Below, in pieces: positions 16,553 through 25,295 of a stretch of DNA of 64,000 nt. The notes below the pieces were generated by a model. It ran no database searches. It had not been told where the DNA came from and worked only from the letters and a program-made list of their open reading frames with translations. This DNA comes from Algoriphagus zhangzhouensis (GTDB lineage: Bacteria > Bacteroidota > Bacteroidia > Cytophagales > Cyclobacteriaceae): NCBI RefSeq assembly GCF_900148515.1, contig NZ_FRXN01000002.1:868001-932000 (forward strand). The letters are read 5' to 3'. Position numbers and translations under genes: made by a program. Each line of letters begins with the position of its first letter. Position 1 is the first letter of the stretch.

Positions 16553-17830
16553 ATGGATACAAGCTACTTGATCTATGTCATTATCACTTTGCTGTTTTCG
16601 GCTTTTTTCTCAGGAATAGAAATCGCCTTTATCTCTTCCAATAAACTTCAGATTGAGCTCCAGAACAAACAAGGAGCTTTCAGCGGTAAAATCCTAAGTA
16701 ATTTCATTCAACATCCTGGGCAGTTCATAGGAACTACCTTAATGGGAAATACCATTGCTTTGGTCCTTTATGGTATTTTCATGGCCTATTTGCTTGAAGA
16801 TCCTTTGAGGATGCTTTTGGGTAGCCTTGCGAATGAGGGCTTTATTTTGGTGCTTCAAACACTGATTTCTACGATCGTTGTATTGATCACTGCTGAGTTT
16901 TTGCCAAAAAGTCTCTTCATGCTCAATCCGAATAATATGCTGAATATTTTCGCTTTGCCGATGCTGGTGATTTATTACCTAATGTATCCGGTGGTTTGGG
17001 CGGTAGTGGGCCTTTCTAGATTTTTTATCACCAAAGTCCTGCGCTTGGAATACAGCGAGGATAAGCCTGTATTTACGGTAACTGATCTCAATAGCTTTAT
17101 TCAAACACACATGAATCAGGCAAAAATTGAGGGAAAAGCAGAAATTGATACAAAGATTTTTGATAATGCCGTGGAATTCAAGACTGTGCGTGTGAGAGAA
17201 TGTATGGTGCCTAGGACAGACATTGTTGCGGTTGAGGTTGACGATAGCATTGAGGAGTTAAAAGAAATTTTTGCTGAAAGTGGTCATTCTAAAATCATCG
17301 TTTACAGAGAAACTATTGACGATGTCATTGGGTATTGCCATCAGCTGGAGCTTTTCAAAAAGCCAAAAAGCATTGAAGAAATCCTGACACCTATCATCAT
17401 TGCTCCAGAATCTGCTTTGGCCAATGAATTATTGATTGAATTTATACAGGAGCGAAAAAGCTTGGCGTTGGTAGTGGATGAATTTGGCGGAACAAGTGGA
17501 ATCGTCTCGATGGAAGATATCATTGAGGAGATTTTTGGAGAGATCGAAGACGAATATGACAGTGATGATTTGATCGAGCAAAAGATCGGAGATCAGGAAT
17601 ATTTGCTCAGTGCACGTCATGAAATTGATTATTTGAACGATAAATATGAATGGGATTTGCCTGTCGGAGAATTTGAAACCCTTTCTGGGCTAATTCTTTC
17701 CTACACTGAGAATCTTCCCAAAAAGGGCGAGTCAGTGGCAATAGGGCCATATACGTTCACGGTTGTGTCGAAGCAAGACCATAGAATTGACTCAGTTAGG
17801 CTCAAAATTGGTGCCTCAGGTATTTTTTAG
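16553..17830 (+). CDS. CNNM/DUF21 transmembrane protein with CBS pair and CorC/HlyC domain
   Basis: A 425-residue hemolysin-family protein: N-terminal DUF21 membrane domain (about 1-180, opening with SAFFSGIEIAF), a CBS pair (about 205-325, starting RECMVPRTDIVAVE) and a C-terminal CorC_HlyC domain (about 340-422). Relatives include CorC/YtfL-type magnesium transport proteins and, in Bacteroidota, the gliding-associated GldE. No gldD is adjacent, so I do not call it GldE. It is translationally close to the upstream small protein. Confidence 0.85.
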   Translation: MDTSYLIYVIITLLFSAFFSGIEIAFISSNKLQIELQNKQGAFSGKILSNFIQHPGQFIGTTLMGNTIALVLYGIFMAYLLEDPLRMLLGSLANEGFILVLQTLISTIVVLITAEFLPKSLFMLNPNNMLNIFALPMLVIYYLMYPVVWAVVGLSRFFITKVLRLEYSEDKPVFTVTDLNSFIQTHMNQAKIEGKAEIDTKIFDNAVEFKTVRVRECMVPRTDIVAVEVDDSIEELKEIFAESGHSKIIVYRETIDDVIGYCHQLELFKKPKSIEEILTPIIIAPESALANELLIEFIQERKSLALVVDEFGGTSGIVSMEDIIEEIFGEIEDEYDSDDLIEQKIGDQEYLLSARHEIDYLNDKYEWDLPVGEFETLSGLILSYTENLPKKGESVAIGPYTFTVVSKQDHRIDSVRLKIGASGIF

Positions 17831-17915
17831 GTAATGGTTTGATTCAGAATATATTTTGAATTTCGTTACTAATGCTATTATTTTGCGACACTTCTAAAAA
17901 AGCGTAGTAACAATA

Positions 17916-20024
17916 ATGGCGTTAATTAAACAAATTAGACAGCGGACAGGTCTCGCAATCGGTGTAATTGCCGGCGGGTTAATTTTATTCCTTTTGGGGG
18001 GTGATCTATTGAGTCCAAATTCCACCTTGCTAAACTCTAGCCAAAACATCGTTGGTGAGATCGCAGGTGAGGACATCACATATGAAGAGTATGTGGCCAA
18101 AGTAGAAGAATTCAGAATCGCATATCAGCAGCGTACTGGTCGCGCTCCATCTGAAGTGGAAATGTTCACTGTCAGAGAGCAGGCTTGGCAAGCAATGATT
18201 GTTGAGAGAGTATTCAAAGAAGAGTATGAAAAGTTGGGCTTGACTATTTCTCCTGCTGAATTGGTAGATATGGTTCAAGGAAAGAACATCGTACCTGAAC
18301 TACGTCAACAACTAGTAAATCCACAAACTGGACAATTCGATAAGTCACAGTTGATCACGTTCCTTCAGTCTTTGGAAACTGCAGATCCTGCTCAGCAAGC
18401 TTTCTGGGCTCAACAAGAGCAAATCTTCGCGGATTCTAGATTGAGAATCAAGTATGACAACATGTTGGCTACTTCTGAGTATGTAACTACTGCAGAAGCC
18501 AAAATGGAATACAATGCAGCAAACTCTATTGCTGATGCATCTATCCTATTTGTTCCTTACTATGCTGTGGAAGACGATGCAGTGACTATTTCTGATTCTG
18601 AACTTCAGTCTTATTTGAACAGTCATCAGGATATGTTCAAAACAGGTAATACTGCCAACGTTGAATATGTAAGCTTTAGCATTCTTCCAAGTGGAGAAGA
18701 TTCTGCCGAGGTGATTGCTAATATCCGTCAATTGACAGACGAGTTGAGAACTTCTGACAACGATTCAGTTTTCGTAAACAGAAATTCTGACCTAAGACCT
18801 GCATTCTACACCTTCCGTCCAGGCGATCAGCTTCCTGCTGATTTGACCAATAACGTGGATGCTATCGAAGCCGGAGAGACTTATGGTCCATTCGTTACTG
18901 CAAACGGAACTTATGTTTCTTTCAAAGTTACTGACCAATATTCTGGAACTCCAAGAATGAGAGCTTCTCATATTTTGTTCAGTACAGAAGGAATGGATGA
19001 TGCTACCAAAGCTCAAGTGAAAACTCAGGCTGATGAAGTTCTAGCTGACCTTAAAAACGGAGGTGACTTTGCTTTGACTGCTAGACAATATGGTCAGGAT
19101 GGAACATCTCAAACTGGCGGTGACCTAGGATGGTTTGCAAAAGCTGATTTTGTAGACGCATTTGCTGAGGCTACTTATGCTAGAAACTCAACTGGACTTC
19201 TACCAAACTTGGTGGAAACAGAATATGGATACCATATCATTGAGGTAACTGAGCTTCCTCAATCTGAATACACAAAACTTGCAGTTCTTCAACTTGAACT
19301 GGTTGCTTCTGATGCTACCAGAAATGAGGCTTTCAGAAATGCAGACTCTTTTGCTGCTGAATCTGGAAACAGAAATGAATTCACTGAGAATGCAGTCGAT
19401 CAAGGTTACAGAGTTCTTCAGGCTAATAACATTGATGCAAGTGCTAGAAACTTGAACAACCTACAAAATGCTAGAGAAGTAATCCGTTGGGCTTTTGCTG
19501 AAGCTTCTACTGGTGAGGTTTCTCCAGTATTTGAATTGGACAATGCATACATTGTGGCTTCTTTGGTAAGTAGAAAAGAAGAAGGTGATGCTAAATTGGA
19601 AGATGTTCGTGCTCAAGTTGAGGGACAAGTTAGAAACGAAAAGAAAGCTGAAGTAATCAAGCAAGCTTTGGCTGGAAAGTCTTCTTTGGAAGATATGAAA
19701 GCTGTATATCCTGAAGCTGCTTCATTGAATGAGATCCCTGATTTGAAACTGAGCTCTTCAGTAATTCCAGGAATCGGCTTCGCGCCAAAAGCTGTTGGAG
19801 CTATTTTCGGAATTTCTCAAGGTGAAACTACACAACCATTGACCGAGGATATCGGAGTGATTGTTGCGAAATTAAACGCATTGACCCCAGCTGCTGAAAT
19901 CGGAGACTACTCCGGGTATCAAGCGCAACTGGCGCAGAATGCTGCTCAAAGGTCATCTTATCAAGTGATGATGGCCTTACAGGATCTGGCGGATGTGAAA
20001 GATTTTAGATACAAATTCTTCTAA
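17916..20024 (+). CDS. PpiD/SurA-like periplasmic peptidyl-prolyl isomerase
   Basis: A 702-residue membrane-anchored foldase. One N-terminal helix (about 13-32) anchors it; a SurA_N-like chaperone region follows; a parvulin domain spans about 345-450 (RASHILF at its start, GGDLGWF in the middle, GYHIIEV at the end). Such proteins help outer-membrane and secreted proteins fold at the exit of the Sec channel. Codon use is strongly biased, which suggests high expression. It ends at a strong terminator and closes the envelope series begun by coaX. Confidence 0.88.
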   Translation: MALIKQIRQRTGLAIGVIAGGLILFLLGGDLLSPNSTLLNSSQNIVGEIAGEDITYEEYVAKVEEFRIAYQQRTGRAPSEVEMFTVREQAWQAMIVERVFKEEYEKLGLTISPAELVDMVQGKNIVPELRQQLVNPQTGQFDKSQLITFLQSLETADPAQQAFWAQQEQIFADSRLRIKYDNMLATSEYVTTAEAKMEYNAANSIADASILFVPYYAVEDDAVTISDSELQSYLNSHQDMFKTGNTANVEYVSFSILPSGEDSAEVIANIRQLTDELRTSDNDSVFVNRNSDLRPAFYTFRPGDQLPADLTNNVDAIEAGETYGPFVTANGTYVSFKVTDQYSGTPRMRASHILFSTEGMDDATKAQVKTQADEVLADLKNGGDFALTARQYGQDGTSQTGGDLGWFAKADFVDAFAEATYARNSTGLLPNLVETEYGYHIIEVTELPQSEYTKLAVLQLELVASDATRNEAFRNADSFAAESGNRNEFTENAVDQGYRVLQANNIDASARNLNNLQNAREVIRWAFAEASTGEVSPVFELDNAYIVASLVSRKEEGDAKLEDVRAQVEGQVRNEKKAEVIKQALAGKSSLEDMKAVYPEAASLNEIPDLKLSSSVIPGIGFAPKAVGAIFGISQGETTQPLTEDIGVIVAKLNALTPAAEIGDYSGYQAQLAQNAAQRSSYQVMMALQDLADVKDFRYKFF

Positions 20025-20037
20025 GAATCAAAAATTG

Positions 20038-20070
20038 GAACCCATGCCACACAGCATGGGTTCTTTTTTT
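20038..20070 (+). terminator. Rho-independent terminator after ppiD-like gene
   Basis: Perfect 10-base stem GAACCCATGC/GCATGGGTTC, 6-base loop, then seven T. Confidence 0.92.
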
Positions 20071-20096
20071 GTAATCCATTTTAATAAATTAGTAGG

Positions 20097-20363
20097 ATGC
20101 AAAAGCAATTTAATACCCAAGCCTTCAAGGAGAAGTTGGAAGCCAATGGTGAGTTTCCACAATTGTATATGTTTAAGTTCATCGTCCCTAATGGGAAAGA
20201 AGATGAGGTTAAAGCTCTTTTCCCCAACCATGAAGTGGTTCTAAAACCAAGTTCAGGAGGGAAATATATCAGTACAACTATTCAGGTGATGGTTGACAGT
20301 GCTGATGATGTAATTGCATACTACGAGCAAGCTTCCTCGATCGAGGGATTGTTGTCACTTTAA
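20097..20363 (+). CDS. DUF493 family protein
   Basis: An 88-residue protein matching DUF493 (YbeD-like), an ACT-like alpha/beta fold of unknown role. The family core is visible as YMFKFIVPNGKEDEV near residue 24 and SSGGKYISTTIQVMVDS near 52. It lies 10 bases before the pterin dehydratase gene and probably shares its transcript. E. coli YbeD is near the lipoylation genes, but no such link exists here. Confidence 0.85.
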   Translation: MQKQFNTQAFKEKLEANGEFPQLYMFKFIVPNGKEDEVKALFPNHEVVLKPSSGGKYISTTIQVMVDSADDVIAYYEQASSIEGLLSL

Positions 20364-20373
20364 TACTAGGAAT

Positions 20374-20607
20374 ATGTGGAAAGAGGAAAACAATAGGCTC
20401 AAGAAGACATTTAAATTCCAGGATTTCCAGGAGGCATTTGCCTTTATGACTCGGGTGGCATTTTTGGCAGAATCTCAGCAGCATCACCCTAACTGGTCCA
20501 ATGTCTACAATACTGTAGAAATTGAATTGACGACACATGATGCTGGAAATACTGTGACTGATAAAGATCGCCAATTGGCAAAAGCTATAGACGCCATACT
20601 TGCATGA
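20374..20607 (+). CDS. 4a-hydroxytetrahydrobiopterin dehydratase
   Basis: A 77-residue PCD/DCoH-family protein that dehydrates pterin-4a-carbinolamine. The active-site pattern is intact: HHPNW near residue 41, the VEIELTTHD strand with its second histidine, and the DRQLAKAID helix. I chose ATG 20374 because the upstream ATG (20314) lies inside DUF493 and the family begins about here (MWKEENNRL). No aromatic amino-acid hydroxylase is in the window; the protein may serve another pterin enzyme. It overlaps rsmI by 4 bases. Confidence 0.88.
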   Translation: MWKEENNRLKKTFKFQDFQEAFAFMTRVAFLAESQQHHPNWSNVYNTVEIELTTHDAGNTVTDKDRQLAKAIDAILA

Positions 20608-21350
20608 GTGAAAGTGTTATCAATTTGTTTTTGGTTCCTACTCCTATCGGAAACCTGAAAGACATTACACTTCGAGCATTGGAAGTCCTGAAAACCGTGG
20701 ATGTAATCTTGGCGGAAGACACCCGGACCACAGGGATGCTTTTGAAGCATCTGGAGATTTCTAATAATCTACAATCTTATCATATTTTCAACGAACACAA
20801 AGCTGTTGAAAAGCTTGTGGAACGAATGAAGAAGGGAGAAGTTTTTGCCTTGGTTAGTGACGCAGGTACTCCAGGGATATCTGACCCGGGGTTTTTGTTG
20901 GTTCGAGAGGTCTTGGCAGCTGGCTTGGACGTTCAATGCTTACCTGGTCCCACCGCTTTCGTTCCTGCCTTGGTAAATTCTGGACTTCCCAATGATCGCT
21001 TTGTATTCGAAGGCTTTCTTCCGCACAAGAAGGGTAGAAAAACAAGAATCGATGCTTTGATAGAAGAATCGAGAACGATGATATTCTACGAATCCCCTCA
21101 CAGGCTTATTAAGACCTTGGAGCAGCTTTCTGAGGCCTTCGGGCCGGATAGGCAAGCTTGCGTCTCCAGAGAGCTCACAAAGCTTCATGAGGAGAATGTG
21201 CGTGGAAGTTTGGAAGAGTTGATTGAATATTATGAAACCAATCTGCTAAAGGGAGAGATCGTTCTGACTGTAGAAGGAGTTTCGGTGAAAAAAGAAACAA
21301 GAGAAGAAAAGCAAGCTCGTTATCTGAAGTCCGGGAAAAGCGGGAAATGA
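20604..21350 (+). CDS. rsmI: 16S rRNA (cytidine1402-2'-O)-methyltransferase
   Basis: A 248-residue SAM-dependent tetrapyrrole-methylase-fold enzyme that methylates the ribose of C1402 in the ribosomal P site. Signatures are LVPTPIGNLKDITLRALE at the N-terminus, AEDTRTTGMLLKHL near 35, VSDAGTPGISDPG near 85 and FEGFLPHKKGRK near 134. The C-terminus is short and basic. It shares an ATGA overlap with the pterin dehydratase. Confidence 0.95.
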   Translation: MSESVINLFLVPTPIGNLKDITLRALEVLKTVDVILAEDTRTTGMLLKHLEISNNLQSYHIFNEHKAVEKLVERMKKGEVFALVSDAGTPGISDPGFLLVREVLAAGLDVQCLPGPTAFVPALVNSGLPNDRFVFEGFLPHKKGRKTRIDALIEESRTMIFYESPHRLIKTLEQLSEAFGPDRQACVSRELTKLHEENVRGSLEELIEYYETNLLKGEIVLTVEGVSVKKETREEKQARYLKSGKSGK

Positions 21351-21429
21351 ATTTTTGAAAGAGAATAAGAGCTGATTTTTTACTAATAACAAATACCTAT
21401 TAACTAATTAAAAACCACCAATCACCACT

Positions 21430-22236
21430 ATGCTTACCCAAGAAAAGCTACAGCAAGTCCTAGAAGAGACGAAAGTAATTGCCAAAAAAGCGGGTGCATT
21501 TATACGTCAGGAAAGACAGCACTTCGATATGGATGCTGTGGAACACAAAGGCTTCAATGATCTGGTTTCCTATGTGGATAAGGAAGCTGAAAAGTTAATT
21601 GTGGAAGGATTAAGGAAAGTGCTGCCTGAAGCCGGTTTTATTACTGAGGAGGGTACTAGTACTACTCAATCGGATGATTTGAATTGGATTATCGATCCTT
21701 TGGATGGGACAACCAACTTTATCCATGGTATTCCGGTATTTTCTGTGAGTATTGCTCTGATCCAAAAGGATGAACTGATTTTGGGTGTTGTTTACGAGGT
21801 AAATTTGGATGAGTGCTTTTATGCGACAAAAGGCGGTGGAGCTTTTTGTAATGAAAAACCGATTCATGTAAGCAAGGCTCCTGATTTATCAGCTTCCTTG
21901 ATTGCGACGGGTTTTCCCTATTACAATTTTGATTTGATTGATCGCTATTTGGCTACATTGAAATCATTGATGCAAACGACCCATGGTTTGAGGAGGTTTG
22001 GATCAGCCGCAGTTGATTTAGTTTATGTGGCCTGTGGAAGGGCCGAGGGCTTTTTTGAGTACAATCTGAATTCCTACGATGTAGCAGGAGGTGCCATTAT
22101 TGTCCAGGAAGCTGGAGGAATGGTTACTGATTTTTCCGGAGGAAAGGATTTTGTTTTTGGGAGACAGATTTTGGCTACCAATGGAAATATCCACAGCGAA
22201 ATATTGGATGAGCTGAGCAAGGATTGGTCATCCTAA
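21430..22236 (+). CDS. Inositol monophosphatase family protein
   Basis: A 268-residue Mg-dependent phosphatase. Metal ligands are visible: Glu73/Glu74 (FITEEGT) and Asp89/Asp92 in IDPLDGTTNF. The C-terminal signature, usually WDxAAG or WDVAG, reads SYDVAGG with a Tyr replacing Trp. Relatives dephosphorylate myo-inositol-1-phosphate (SuhB) or related sugars and nucleotides; the exact substrate is not settled. It overlaps the convergent AEC transporter gene by 9 bases. Confidence 0.88.
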   Translation: MLTQEKLQQVLEETKVIAKKAGAFIRQERQHFDMDAVEHKGFNDLVSYVDKEAEKLIVEGLRKVLPEAGFITEEGTSTTQSDDLNWIIDPLDGTTNFIHGIPVFSVSIALIQKDELILGVVYEVNLDECFYATKGGGAFCNEKPIHVSKAPDLSASLIATGFPYYNFDLIDRYLATLKSLMQTTHGLRRFGSAAVDLVYVACGRAEGFFEYNLNSYDVAGGAIIVQEAGGMVTDFSGGKDFVFGRQILATNGNIHSEILDELSKDWSS

Positions 22237-23136
22237 AAAGAAATACCAAAGCAGAATACTTCCAATAGATATTACCATTCCCAAGCCCGATAGTAAAGCT
22301 GCAAGTCTTGGGGCCAAATGGTAATTAATAGCTACAATAGATCCTGTGATCATAGGAGCCATGGCTGATTCTAATACAGTGACTTTGAAGGTAAGCCCGA
22401 CTGGATTGAGGAAATTTCTATAAATCAAGAAGACCAATGCTGGAGCCAAAATCAACCGGTAGCCCAATCCATACCAGAAAAACTTAGAGGTCAAATCCGC
22501 TTTCTCAACTTTGAAACGGAGCCCAATGGCGAGAAGGGCTATGGGTGCCATGGTTTTTCCGATCAATTGTAAAGTAGGAATTAAAAACTCCGGTGTTTTC
22601 CACCCTATCAAACTCATGATTAAAGTTGCGATTAAGAATCCGAAGGGAGGAAATTTGAGAATTTTCCAAGGTATCTCTGAGAGGTTGCCACTTTCATGGC
22701 TGTAGATTGAGCCAATTACAATTGCTACGGAAGACACCAAAAGAAAAGAACCTCCTTGATCCATGAGTAAGGCTACTGGTAGGCCAGTTTTGCCATAAAG
22801 CGCTTCCACTACCGGAAATCCCAAAAAGGATGTGTTTGCTAAGCCTGCAACGATGGATAGGCAACCTGTTACTTGAGGGCTCCAATTGAAAATTCTTCCT
22901 AGACTTCCAAATACCAGCCAAGAAAGGAAGAATGTAAACCATGCCGCTGAAATGGGGATCAATAAATCCCATCCTGGCTTGATCTGAGGAATGTATAACA
23001 AAGCCAAGGCAGGCAAGACAATGTTGAAAAGATAAGAGTTGACCCAACGGATAGCTTTCTCGACCGGAAAATCAGGGCGTCGCTGAAAATAAAGGCCTGC
23101 TGCTAAAAATAGAAATGAAACTATGGCTCCAATCAT
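22228..23136 (-). CDS. AEC (auxin efflux carrier) family transporter
   Basis: A 302-residue membrane protein with about ten hydrophobic helices arranged as two inverted repeats, typical of the AEC/BART family that exports or imports organic acids such as malate. Family cues are LANTSFLGFPVVEALYG near residue 97, the LLMDQGGSFLL segment, and LESAMAPMITGSIVA near 262. Substrate unknown. Confidence 0.85.
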   Translation of the reverse strand: MIGAIVSFLFLAAGLYFQRRPDFPVEKAIRWVNSYLFNIVLPALALLYIPQIKPGWDLLIPISAAWFTFFLSWLVFGSLGRIFNWSPQVTGCLSIVAGLANTSFLGFPVVEALYGKTGLPVALLMDQGGSFLLVSSVAIVIGSIYSHESGNLSEIPWKILKFPPFGFLIATLIMSLIGWKTPEFLIPTLQLIGKTMAPIALLAIGLRFKVEKADLTSKFFWYGLGYRLILAPALVFLIYRNFLNPVGLTFKVTVLESAMAPMITGSIVAINYHLAPRLAALLSGLGMVISIGSILLWYFFLG

Positions 23137-23189
23137 CCCGGCAAGATATGAAACTCAGCTTTTTTTAACATAAAATTAATTTGGCATAA

Positions 23190-23220
23190 TTGTAGTGATC
23201 TGAAAATCAGTATACTTTTG
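23190..23220 (+). promoter_or_regulatory. Promoter TTG-N20-TACTTTTG
   Basis: TTG at 23190-23192 and TACTTTTG at 23213-23220, 20 bases apart, fit the Bacteroidota -33/-7 consensus. The next start codon is 22 bases downstream, giving a normal short leader for the 75-residue gene. Confidence 0.65.
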
Positions 23221-23241
23221 AATCGAAATAGCCCTTAACCT

Positions 23242-23469
23242 ATGACTAAACTTATACCGATTTTTATCAATGGGAGTAAATGGATTCAATTATCGCAGCT
23301 TTCCAAGGATCAGGAAAGGAAATTGAAATCTTGGCTACCTGTCAATTGTCTGAAGAAAGTTCTTTACAACGGCATTGAGTTGAAGGATTGCATTGACTTT
23401 GAAACATACGAGTATTGGTTTCAAAGCAATCAGGTGACTTACCAAAGGCAAGGAGCACTGGACATCTAG
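23242..23469 (+). CDS. Small protein of unknown function
   Basis: A 75-residue, Trp/Lys/Leu-rich soluble protein. No signal peptide, membrane helix or recognised domain. A well-formed promoter directly upstream and good codon use support it as a real gene. It overlaps the convergent 124-residue gene by 4 bases. Confidence 0.7.
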   Translation: MTKLIPIFINGSKWIQLSQLSKDQERKLKSWLPVNCLKKVLYNGIELKDCIDFETYEYWFQSNQVTYQRQGALDI

Positions 23470-23840
23470 TCTAACCCAAAACTTTTACGCTTCTCTTCAA
23501 AGTATTTTTCCAGATCTGGATAGTAGCTACTTGTGGCTTCAGGGATTCCATCTAAAACCAATTCCATATTCCCTTCCATCTCATCCTGATTGACTTGCAT
23601 GCCTTCGATCAGATATATCAAATCCTCCAAATTCATAGGCTCTTCTATTTTTGAAGGGTACAGCATGTATTCATTTCCATAAAAATCTACTGCTTCCAAA
23701 TGAATTTTGAAATCCATTTGATGAGCATAAATACTGATTTGCTCTCCCCAAGTTGACTCTGGGAAATTCAATTTTACGAGCAAAACCGAGGTTATTTCCT
23801 CAGAAAAGTAGGTATCAGGCTGAAATTTGAAATCGACCAT
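23466..23840 (-). CDS. Hypothetical protein, acidic
   Basis: A 124-residue acidic protein (runs such as QVNQDEMEGNMEL) with alternating strand-like segments and no signal peptide or membrane segment. It may be a cytoplasmic alpha/beta protein. No family is recognised. It is convergent with, and overlaps by 4 bases, the 75-residue gene, so the two may interfere at their 3' ends. Confidence 0.7.
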   Translation of the reverse strand: MVDFKFQPDTYFSEEITSVLLVKLNFPESTWGEQISIYAHQMDFKIHLEAVDFYGNEYMLYPSKIEEPMNLEDLIYLIEGMQVNQDEMEGNMELVLDGIPEATSSYYPDLEKYFEEKRKSFGLD

Positions 23841-23916
23841 AGGCCGAATTTACGAAGGAGTGGGAAGCTTTTCATAGAAAGAAAAAGAACTTCCTATTTT
23901 TCAATCCTATTCTACA

Positions 23917-23947
23917 TTGGATAATAAGGACTTTCAGGCTATTTTTG
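23917..23947 (+). promoter_or_regulatory. Promoter TTG-N20-TATTTTTG for glyA
   Basis: TTG at 23917-23919 and TATTTTTG at 23940-23947 with a 20-base spacer. This predicts a leader of about 57 bases before the glyA ATG at 24010, long enough for regulation. Confidence 0.7.
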
Positions 23948-24009
23948 GACCTGATTTGAACCAGGCATGCGCCTGATTTCTCCCATTATCGGCTTTCAAA
24001 ATCAAAATT

Positions 24010-25278
24010 ATGAAAAGAGATTCGGTTGTATTTGACCTCATCGCCCAAGAAGAAGACAGACAGAAGCGTGGCATCGAGCTAATTGCTTCGGAAAATTTCA
24101 CCAGCAAGCAGGTCATGGAGGCCGCTGGAAGTGTTTTGACCAACAAATACGCGGAAGGATTGCCTAAGAAGCGATACTATGGTGGATGTGAAGTGGTCGA
24201 TGAGATCGAGCAAATTGCAATCGATCGTGCTAAGAAGCTTTTTGGTGCTACTTGGGCTAACGTACAGCCGCACTCTGGTGCCCAGGCAAATGCCGCTGTA
24301 ATGTTGGCTTGTTTGAAAGCTGGAGATCCAATTTTGGGTTTTGACCTTTCTCATGGTGGTCACTTGACTCACGGTTCGCCTGTAAACTTCTCTGGTAAAC
24401 TTTATGAGCCTCATTTCTATGGTGTAGAAGAAGAGACTGGAGTAATCGATTACGATAAAGTCGAGGCGAAAGCTTTGGAAGTGAAGCCTAAGATGATCAT
24501 CTGTGGTGCTTCTGCTTACTCTAGAGATTGGGATTATGAGAGATTGAGAGAAATCGCAGATCAGGTTGAAGCTATTTTGTTAGCTGATATTTCTCACCCA
24601 TCTGGTTTGATCGCAAGAGGATTGTTGAACGATCCATTGGAGCATTGCCATATCGTCACTACCACTACACACAAGACTTTGAGAGGTCCAAGAGGTGGTT
24701 TGATTGTGATGAGAGAAGATTTTGACAATCCTTGGGGATTGACTACTCCAAAAGGAGAAATCAGAAAAATGTCTTCTTTGTTGGATATGGGAGTATTCCC
24801 AGGAACTCAAGGTGGTCCGTTGGAGCATATTATTGCTGCTAAAGCTGTTGCTTTTGAAGAGGCCTTGTCTGACGAATACATGGCATATATCCTTCAGGTG
24901 AAAAAGAATGCATCCGTAATGGCGGAAGAATTCGTAAGTCTAGGATATCAATTGATTTCTGGCGGAACCGACAACCATTTGATGCTGATCGATCTTCGCA
25001 ATAAGGAATTGACCGGAAAGATTGCTGAAGAGACTTTGGGTAAAGTAGATATTACTATCAATAAAAACATGGTGCCTTTCGACACCAAATCACCTTTTGT
25101 CACTTCTGGAATGAGAGTGGGTACCGCAGCTGTCACCACGAGAGGATTGAAAGAAGAAGACATGAAAAAGATCGTTCATTTGATTGACAGAGCTTTGCAA
25201 AATCATGCTGACGAAGCAGTTTTGGAAAGCATTCGTAAAGAAGTCAACGATTGGATGGTTCAGTTTCCATTATACTAA
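24010..25278 (+). CDS. glyA: Serine hydroxymethyltransferase
   Basis: A 422-residue PLP enzyme interconverting serine + THF and glycine + methylene-THF, the main one-carbon source. The PLP lysine is Lys222 in [31 protein letters not shown] is at the N-terminus, [16 protein letters not shown] near 46 and [15 protein letters not shown] near 363. Codon use is optimised. It is followed after 17 bases by tatC. Confidence 0.96.
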   Translation: MKRDSVVFDLIAQEEDRQKRGIELIASENFTSKQVMEAAGSVLTNKYAEGLPKKRYYGGCEVVDEIEQIAIDRAKKLFGATWANVQPHSGAQANAAVMLACLKAGDPILGFDLSHGGHLTHGSPVNFSGKLYEPHFYGVEEETGVIDYDKVEAKALEVKPKMIICGASAYSRDWDYERLREIADQVEAILLADISHPSGLIARGLLNDPLEHCHIVTTTTHKTLRGPRGGLIVMREDFDNPWGLTTPKGEIRKMSSLLDMGVFPGTQGGPLEHIIAAKAVAFEEALSDEYMAYILQVKKNASVMAEEFVSLGYQLISGGTDNHLMLIDLRNKELTGKIAEETLGKVDITINKNMVPFDTKSPFVTSGMRVGTAAVTTRGLKEEDMKKIVHLIDRALQNHADEAVLESIRKEVNDWMVQFPLY

Positions 25279-25295
25279 AAGCGTAAATTACCACA

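Noticed and set aside
16553..17830. GldE gliding-motility assignment
   Set aside because: Domain layout fits, but the gldD neighbour is absent and the context is LPS export.
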